Positions 59,030 to 64,000 of a stretch of 64,000 bases of DNA are shown here, in pieces (the stretch's first letter is position 1; each line of letters opens with the position of its first letter). This stretch comes from Mucilaginibacter sp. (lineage in GTDB: Bacteria; Bacteroidota; Bacteroidia; Sphingobacteriales; Sphingobacteriaceae). Location of the stretch: assembly GCA_028288305.1 (NCBI GenBank), contig JAQBOA010000022.1:62001-126000 (forward strand), given 5' to 3'. The position numbers and the translations under genes are program-made. Below the pieces are notes generated by a model that searched no databases, was not told where the DNA came from, and saw only the letters and a list, made by a program, of their open reading frames with translations.

Positions 59030-60532
59030 ATGTCGCCAGGAATACTACTGTCATTCATCATAGGTTACTTTTTAGTGTTGCTGATTATATCGTGGCTAAC
59101 ATCACGAAAATCATCTGATAATGATACTTTTTTTGTTGCTAACCGCAATTCAAAATGGTACCTGGTGGCTTTTGGGATGATTGGTACAGCCTTGAGCGGT
59201 GTAACTTTTATTTCAGTTCCTGGTAAGGTTGGCGCACCAACCGGCGATCAATTTGAATATTTTCAGTTTGTTTTAGGGAATGCCGCCGGCTTTATCATTA
59301 TCGCTACTGTTTTACTGCCACTTTATTACAGGCTTAAATTAACTTCCATTTACAGCTACATCGAAGGCGCTTTAGGGATATGGAGTTATAAAACTGCGGC
59401 AGGCATCTTTTTGATCAGCCGTATCATTGGTTCTTCCTTCAGACTTTACTTGGTGGTTATTGTACTACAAAAGTTCATTTTTGACAGTTATCATGTCCCA
59501 TTTGCAGTTACCGTTTTAATATGCCTGGTGCTCATATGGTCGTACACTTTTAAAGGGGGATTAAAAACCATTATTATTACCGATAGCCTGCAAACGCTGT
59601 TCCTGGTTTCTTCTGTTTTTTTATCGATATACTTTATTTGCAATAGTTTGAATTACAATATTTTTGAAGCTGTTGAAGCTATTAAGAAAAGCAGTTACTC
59701 TAAAATTTTCTTTTTCAATGATTTTTTAGGAAACAAATTTCACTTTGTTAAAGCCTTTTTGGGCGGCCTATTTATAACTGTAGCTATGGTGGGCCTTGAT
59801 CAGGATTTGATGCAAAAAAACCTAAGCCTCAAAAATATTCATGAAGCAAAAAAGAATATGTTCAGTTTTACGGCTGTATTTGTAGTGATCAATATTTTCT
59901 TTTTAAGTGTTGGAGCATTGCTTTGGTTATATGCCAATCGGTATGGCATAAAAGTTGAAAAAACCGACTACCTCTACCCTACTATAGCCTTAAAGTATTT
60001 AGGCCTTATACCGGCAATGGTATTTATGCTGGGTTTAACTGCCGCTACTTTTGCAACAACCGATTCGGCTTTAACAGCGCTCACCACTTCTTTTTGTGTT
60101 GATTTTTTGGATTTTAATAAAAACAAGGATGTTAACAGTAAAAAAATGGTGAATACCCGACACTATGTTCACATAGCTTTTTCAGGGTTCCTGTTTATAA
60201 CCATTATTATATTTAACTCCATAAACAATGGTGCTGTTGTCAGTGCCATTTTTAAGGTTGCCTCCTACACTTACGGCCCGCTGTTAGGTCTGTATGCTTT
60301 TGGGTTATTTTCAAGTAAAAGACAAGTTAACGACAAACTGGTGCCTTTTATTTGTGTCATTTCTCCGGCAGTATGTTATTATCTTAGCACAAATTCAGCA
60401 AAATTTATGGGCGGTTATGTTTTTGATAATGAACTTATCCTTGTAAACGGATTGATTACTTTTGCAGGCTTATTATTATTCTCAAAGTTGAAAATAAGGG
60501 AAGCAACAATCAATAAATCATTAATTCAATAA
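59030..60532 (+). CDS. Sodium:solute symporter (SSS family)
   Basis: A 500-residue transporter with about 13 membrane helices. Family features: FFVANRNSKWYLVAFGMIGTALSGVTFISVPG near the N-terminus (the SSS NxxSxxxS-like sodium-site region), YIEGALGIWSYKTAAGIF, TDSLQTLFLV and GLTAATFATTDSALTALTTSF. The substrate cannot be told from sequence. The downstream LOG-type gene follows after 13 bases. Confidence 0.92.
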   Translation: MSPGILLSFIIGYFLVLLIISWLTSRKSSDNDTFFVANRNSKWYLVAFGMIGTALSGVTFISVPGKVGAPTGDQFEYFQFVLGNAAGFIIIATVLLPLYYRLKLTSIYSYIEGALGIWSYKTAAGIFLISRIIGSSFRLYLVVIVLQKFIFDSYHVPFAVTVLICLVLIWSYTFKGGLKTIIITDSLQTLFLVSSVFLSIYFICNSLNYNIFEAVEAIKKSSYSKIFFFNDFLGNKFHFVKAFLGGLFITVAMVGLDQDLMQKNLSLKNIHEAKKNMFSFTAVFVVINIFFLSVGALLWLYANRYGIKVEKTDYLYPTIALKYLGLIPAMVFMLGLTAATFATTDSALTALTTSFCVDFLDFNKNKDVNSKKMVNTRHYVHIAFSGFLFITIIIFNSINNGAVVSAIFKVASYTYGPLLGLYAFGLFSSKRQVNDKLVPFICVISPAVCYYLSTNSAKFMGGYVFDNELILVNGLITFAGLLLFSKLKIREATINKSLIQ

Positions 60533-60545
60533 CTCAAAACTTAGA

Positions 60546-61253
60546 ATGACTGGTGAAGAAAAGATAAGACAAGCTTTTGAAAACAAAAACTGGCAGGAAA
60601 TTAAGGTAACAGACTCCTGGCAAATATTTAAAATCATGGCCGAATTTGTAGAGGGCTTTGAAAAGCTGGCTAAAATTGGTCCTTGCGTTTCTATATTTGG
60701 TTCTGCCCGAACACATAACGACAGCAATTATTACAAATTGGCAGAAGATACAGCCCGCATTTTAACTGAAAGAGGATACGGTGTAATTTCGGGAGGCGGT
60801 CCGGGTATTATGGAAGCTGCTAATAAAGGAGCCTATGAAGCTGGCGGGAAGTCGGTTGGTTTAAATATTGAACTTCCTTTTGAACAATTTCATAACAAAT
60901 ACATCGACAGGGATAAAATACTGGAATTTGATTACTTTTTTATCCGTAAGGTAATGTTTATGAAATACTCACAGGGATTTATAATTCTACCGGGTGGATT
61001 TGGCACAATGGATGAATCTTTTGAGGCAATAACTCTTATTCAAACCGGTAAAATTGCCCGGTTTCCAATTGTATTTGTAGGGACTGATTATTGGGGAGGG
61101 CTTTTTAAATGGGTAGAGGAAAAAATGCTTAACGAGGAACATAACATCCATCCGGATGATCTTAACCTGTACAGGCTGGTTGATACTGCCGAAGAGGCTA
61201 CTGAGCATATCTTCCGGTTCTATAATAAATATGTGCTGAAACCGAATTTTTAA
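60546..61253 (+). CDS. LOG-family (TIGR00730) nucleoside 5'-monophosphate phosphoribohydrolase
   Basis: A 235-residue Rossmann-fold protein with the motifs CVSIFGSARTHND, VISGGGPGIMEAANKGAYEAGGKSVGLNIELP and the family motif LPGGFGTMDESFEAI (PGGxGTxxE). LOG proteins release the base from N6-modified or plain AMP. It is probably co-transcribed with the symporter upstream, 13 bases apart. Confidence 0.93.
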   Translation: MTGEEKIRQAFENKNWQEIKVTDSWQIFKIMAEFVEGFEKLAKIGPCVSIFGSARTHNDSNYYKLAEDTARILTERGYGVISGGGPGIMEAANKGAYEAGGKSVGLNIELPFEQFHNKYIDRDKILEFDYFFIRKVMFMKYSQGFIILPGGFGTMDESFEAITLIQTGKIARFPIVFVGTDYWGGLFKWVEEKMLNEEHNIHPDDLNLYRLVDTAEEATEHIFRFYNKYVLKPNF

Positions 61254-61307
61254 ATTATTTAATTTTATTTGTGAATTAATAAGTTCAAAATTCCACTACT
61301 TTGCAGC

Positions 61308-62519
61308 ATGATTCAACCTAAAGGACAGGCCGCATTAGGCTTTATTTTTGTCACATTATTAATTGATGTTATGGGGTTTGGTATTATTATACCTGTTTTA
61401 CCTAAACTAATAGAGCACCTAATCCATGGTAATATAAGCGAAGCTGCTGCCTATGCTGGACTATTAACACTGGCTTATTCTTCTACGCAATTTCTCTTTT
61501 CCCCGCTGATAGGTAATTTGAGCGACAAATTTGGCCGTCGCCCTGTATTATTGAGTTCATTGTTTGGTTTTGGGGTTGACTATCTATTTTTGGCTTTTGC
61601 CCCATCAATAGGTTGGTTGTTTGTTGGAAGATTAATAGCCGGGATAACCGGTGCAAGTTTTACTACTGCTTCAGCCTACATTGCTGATGTAAGTGAACCA
61701 GAAAAAAGGGCCGCAAACTTTGGAATGGTTGGGGTGGCTTTTGGGGTGGGTTTTATTATAGGCCCAGTAATTGGTGGTATATTGGGTAAATATAACGTGC
61801 AATACCCGTTTTTGGCAGCTGCCGGCTTGGCTTTTTTAAATGTTATTTATGGCTATTTTATTTTACCCGAATCATTGTCAAAAGAAAACCGCAGGCCACT
61901 CGACTGGAAACGGTGTAGTCCCTGGGGATCATTGCTGCAATTAAGCAAGTATAAAGCGGTTTTTGGATTAGCTGTTTCACTTTTCCTGGTATATTTTGCC
62001 GCTCAGGCCGTTCAAAGCGTTTGGACATTTTATACCATTAAAAAATTCAATTGGAACGAGGCGGTAATAGGATATTCATTAGGGGTAGTTGGCTTGTTGG
62101 TAGCAATTGTACAAGGCGGTTTAATAAGGATAATTTTACCGAAGCTTGGGCAGAAAAGGAGCATTTGGATTGGCTTGTTACTTTACAGCATCGGCTTATT
62201 ACTATTTGCTTTTGCAACAGAAGGTTGGATGATGTTCGCTTTTTTAATTCCTTATTGCTTAGGTGGGATAGCAGGGCCTGCACTACAAGGGTATATGAGT
62301 AATAGTGTACCGGCAAATGAACAGGGCGAATTACAGGGTGGCCTTACCAGTCTGGTGAGTTTGAGTTCTATTTTTGGACCATTATTAATGACCTGGTCAT
62401 TTTACTTTTTTACTAAACCAGGCGCGCCATTTCACTTTCCGGGAGCGCCGTTTGCAATAGGCGCAATTTTAATGCTTTTGAGTGCGCTATTAGCTGTTAG
62501 AAGTTTTAAAAAGAATTAG
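61308..62519 (+). CDS. TCR/Tet-family MFS transporter, copy 1
   Basis: A 403-residue 12-helix MFS protein. TetA-type motifs: [53 protein letters not shown] and [34 protein letters not shown]. Motif A in loop 2-3 ([12 protein letters not shown]) is intact. It is followed by a close paralogue. It is expected to be a proton-driven drug exporter; tetracycline specificity is not implied. A TACTTTG box, one base shorter than the -7 consensus, ends four bases before the ATG. Confidence 0.93.
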   Translation: MIQPKGQAALGFIFVTLLIDVMGFGIIIPVLPKLIEHLIHGNISEAAAYAGLLTLAYSSTQFLFSPLIGNLSDKFGRRPVLLSSLFGFGVDYLFLAFAPSIGWLFVGRLIAGITGASFTTASAYIADVSEPEKRAANFGMVGVAFGVGFIIGPVIGGILGKYNVQYPFLAAAGLAFLNVIYGYFILPESLSKENRRPLDWKRCSPWGSLLQLSKYKAVFGLAVSLFLVYFAAQAVQSVWTFYTIKKFNWNEAVIGYSLGVVGLLVAIVQGGLIRIILPKLGQKRSIWIGLLLYSIGLLLFAFATEGWMMFAFLIPYCLGGIAGPALQGYMSNSVPANEQGELQGGLTSLVSLSSIFGPLLMTWSFYFFTKPGAPFHFPGAPFAIGAILMLLSALLAVRSFKKN

Positions 62520-62611
62520 AATTTTGATGGTAGTGATTACTCATCAAAAAGTATTTAATTAAAAATCAAAACTTTTTTTCCAAAACTGGCATTTACACAC
62601 TGATTAATTAT

Positions 62612-63823
62612 ATGGATAAACCCAAACAATCAGCTGCCCTTGGATTTATTTTTATTACTATTTTTATAGATGTGCTTGGTTTAGGCATTATTATACCTGT
62701 TTTGCCGAAGCTATTGCAAACATTAGGACATATTGATGTAAGTACGGCTTCAAAATACAGCGGGTGGTTAACTACTGATTATGCAGTATTTCAATTGTTT
62801 TTCGCATCAATATTGGGCAGCCTAAGCGATCGGTACGGCCGCAGACCCGTTTTATTAATATCACTTTTTGGCTTTAGCATTGATTATATGTTTATGGCTT
62901 TTGCGCCATCCATTGCCTGGTTATTTGTCGGACGAATGATTGCAGGTGTTTCTGGCGCAAGTAATTCTACCGCTACGGCATATGTAGCTGACGTAAGTAC
63001 CGGCGATAACAGAGCGGCAAATTTTGGATTAATCGGTGCAGCTTCGGGGTTAGGTTTTATAGTTGGTATAGGATTAGGAGCATACATTGGAGCTATAAAT
63101 ATTAAATATCCGTTTATGGCAGCAGCAGCCCTGGCATTTTCGAACGGGATTTATGGTTTATTTGTTTTGCCTGAATCATTATCGCTCAGAAACCGACGGA
63201 AGTTTGACTGGAAACGGGCAAACCCAATAGGCACATTAAGCACTTTTTTTAAAAAGCCTGGTTTGGCCGGACTTTTAAGTGCAATAATCTTGGTTTACAC
63301 CGGCCAGAAAGCGGTTGAATACTTGCTGTCATTTTTCCTATATGAGAAATTTAACTGGACGCTTAGCAGCGTTGGCACCTTAGGCATTTTTATCGGGGTA
63401 GTTCTTGTTGCCATACAGGGTGGATTAATAAGATTTACTATTCCAAAATTCGGGCAGGAAAAAAATATTATTGCCGGTTTATTATTTTATGCACTTGGTT
63501 TAACGCTGATTGCTTTTGCAAGTAAAGGGTGGATGATGTACTTATTTATTATACCTTATTGCCTTGGCGGGATATCAGGCCCGGCTTTACAGGGCTTAAC
63601 AACAAGTAAGGTAGCACAAAATGAACAGGGTGAATTACAAGGTGTTATAACTATAATTAACAGTGTAACTGTAATAATAGGCCCGCTTATATTCAGCTAC
63701 GTGTTTTATCATTTCACCAATAAAAATACCAATATGTATTTTCCGGGTGCACCTTATATTATGGCTGCTGTATTAATGCTAGTCAGCGTTTTTATAGCTG
63801 TAAGAAGTTTTAAAAAGGCATAA
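62612..63823 (+). CDS. TCR/Tet-family MFS transporter, copy 2
   Basis: A 403-residue paralogue of the preceding gene with identical length and collinear motifs: [53 protein letters not shown] and YVADVSTGDNRAANFGLIGAASGLGFIVGIGLG. The conserved GP of motif C (IIGPVIG in copy 1) reads IVGIGLG here, and there are other substrate-cavity changes, so substrate range probably differs. The gap of 92 bases between copies carries no clear terminator. Confidence 0.93.
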   Translation: MDKPKQSAALGFIFITIFIDVLGLGIIIPVLPKLLQTLGHIDVSTASKYSGWLTTDYAVFQLFFASILGSLSDRYGRRPVLLISLFGFSIDYMFMAFAPSIAWLFVGRMIAGVSGASNSTATAYVADVSTGDNRAANFGLIGAASGLGFIVGIGLGAYIGAINIKYPFMAAAALAFSNGIYGLFVLPESLSLRNRRKFDWKRANPIGTLSTFFKKPGLAGLLSAIILVYTGQKAVEYLLSFFLYEKFNWTLSSVGTLGIFIGVVLVAIQGGLIRFTIPKFGQEKNIIAGLLFYALGLTLIAFASKGWMMYLFIIPYCLGGISGPALQGLTTSKVAQNEQGELQGVITIINSVTVIIGPLIFSYVFYHFTNKNTNMYFPGAPYIMAAVLMLVSVFIAVRSFKKA

Positions 63824-63834
63824 GTTTAACCAAA

Positions 63835-64000
63835 TTAATATAACCCACTTACCCCGCCTGATATCACGAACTTCATCATATCAGCAGCACTTTTGTCAAT
63901 TGGTTTTACCTTATCTGCAGATATAATAACCACCTGTCCTGCAAACGAATAAGAATACGGAAAGTAAACCGCTACCTCTCCGGGCAGGTTCAATTCGGAA
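63835..64000 (-). CDS. DUF502 family membrane protein, N-terminus cut by window edge
   Basis: Missing from the track because it runs off the right edge. The minus-strand frame reads the last 55 residues: SELNLPGEVAVYFPYSYSFAG, VIISADKVKPIDKSAADMMK, FVISGGVSGLY-stop. Those segments are the typical C-terminus of DUF502 proteins (predicted integral membrane proteins of unknown function). It converges with the second MFS gene. Confidence 0.82.
   Translation of the reverse strand, partial: SELNLPGEVAVYFPYSYSFAGQVVIISADKVKPIDKSAADMMKFVISGGVSGLY

Noticed and set aside
1-64000. tRNA, rRNA, tmRNA, riboswitches, prophage or integrase genes
   Set aside because: No clover-leaf, conserved rRNA segment, known riboswitch core or phage/integrase frame was recognised on reading both strands; a covariance-model scan would be needed to be certain for small RNAs.

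Overview
The window is a continuous, gene-dense stretch of a Bacteroidota chromosome, most likely from the family Sphingobacteriaceae (Mucilaginibacter/Pedobacter-like). The evidence for this is seen in the sequence: moderately AT-rich DNA, DUF4251 and GxxExxY proteins, type B L31, a fused trehalose synthase/phosphatase, a GH92 mannosidase, small lipoproteins with Bacteroidota-style lipoboxes, few Shine-Dalgarno sequences, and many -7 boxes of the form TAnnTTTG. No rRNA, tRNA, CRISPR array, prophage or intact transposase was recognised. The genus is an inference.

Layout. 1-3930: a truncated HlyD-type efflux adaptor faces away from an NtrC-type response regulator/histidine kinase pair. 4048-8080: a GxxExxY protein sitting between repeat hairpins, an FMN reductase, htpG and a DUF4251 protein. 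8161-11801: a minimal ethanolamine operon (permease-eutB-eutC). 11991-15754: a tandem pair of unknown acidic proteins, a Tat-exported TIM-barrel protein, and an AT-rich AraC/membrane protein/azoreductase cluster. 15755-16980: 1.2 kb without an intact gene, holding a MITE-like element and several repeat fragments. 16981-22855: a large glucosidase, a secreted protein and trehalose synthesis. 22882-25139: GNAT, ECF sigma and membrane partner, and an orphan. 25442-27484: methionine aminotransferase plus omega-amidase. 27635-34723: GH92, lipase-like lipoprotein, YqgE, pdxH, nuoC and nuoD. 34792-37743: ECF sigma with a membrane trypsin-like protease carrying an anti-sigma-like N-terminus, then three repeat-rich lipoproteins. 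37962-47926: double ABC ATPase, mqnC, scpB, GNAT, XRE regulator, prmA, tpiA, a GlmU-like protein, L31 and methylmalonyl-CoA epimerase. 48024-50240: iscS-iscU-iscA. 51342-55278: a partial trp operon (trpD-F-B-A) read from a leader that looks like a classical Trp-codon attenuator. 55479-64000: Kir channel, SDR, glycosyltransferase, recR, SSS symporter, LOG-type protein, two TCR/Tet-like MFS pumps and a truncated DUF502 protein.

Two things stand out. First, upstream of trpD on the minus strand there is a 15-residue leader peptide ORF with three consecutive Trp codons, followed by mutually exclusive hairpins ending in an intrinsic terminator. Second, about 20 intergenic regions hold locus-specific inverted repeats built from iterated short words. 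They often begin at, or supply, the stop codon of the neighbouring gene, and several have been translated into protein termini. One family (words TTGTCTGAA / AGGATT) brackets the GxxExxY nuclease-like gene and recurs as solo copies at 27.5 and 52.2 kb. This arrangement resembles the REP/RAYT relationship, but the link is an inference.

Several ORF-track starts fall inside these repeats. I moved eutC, the 22.9-kb GNAT, mqnC, trpB and others to starts supported by family alignment or by promoter spacing.
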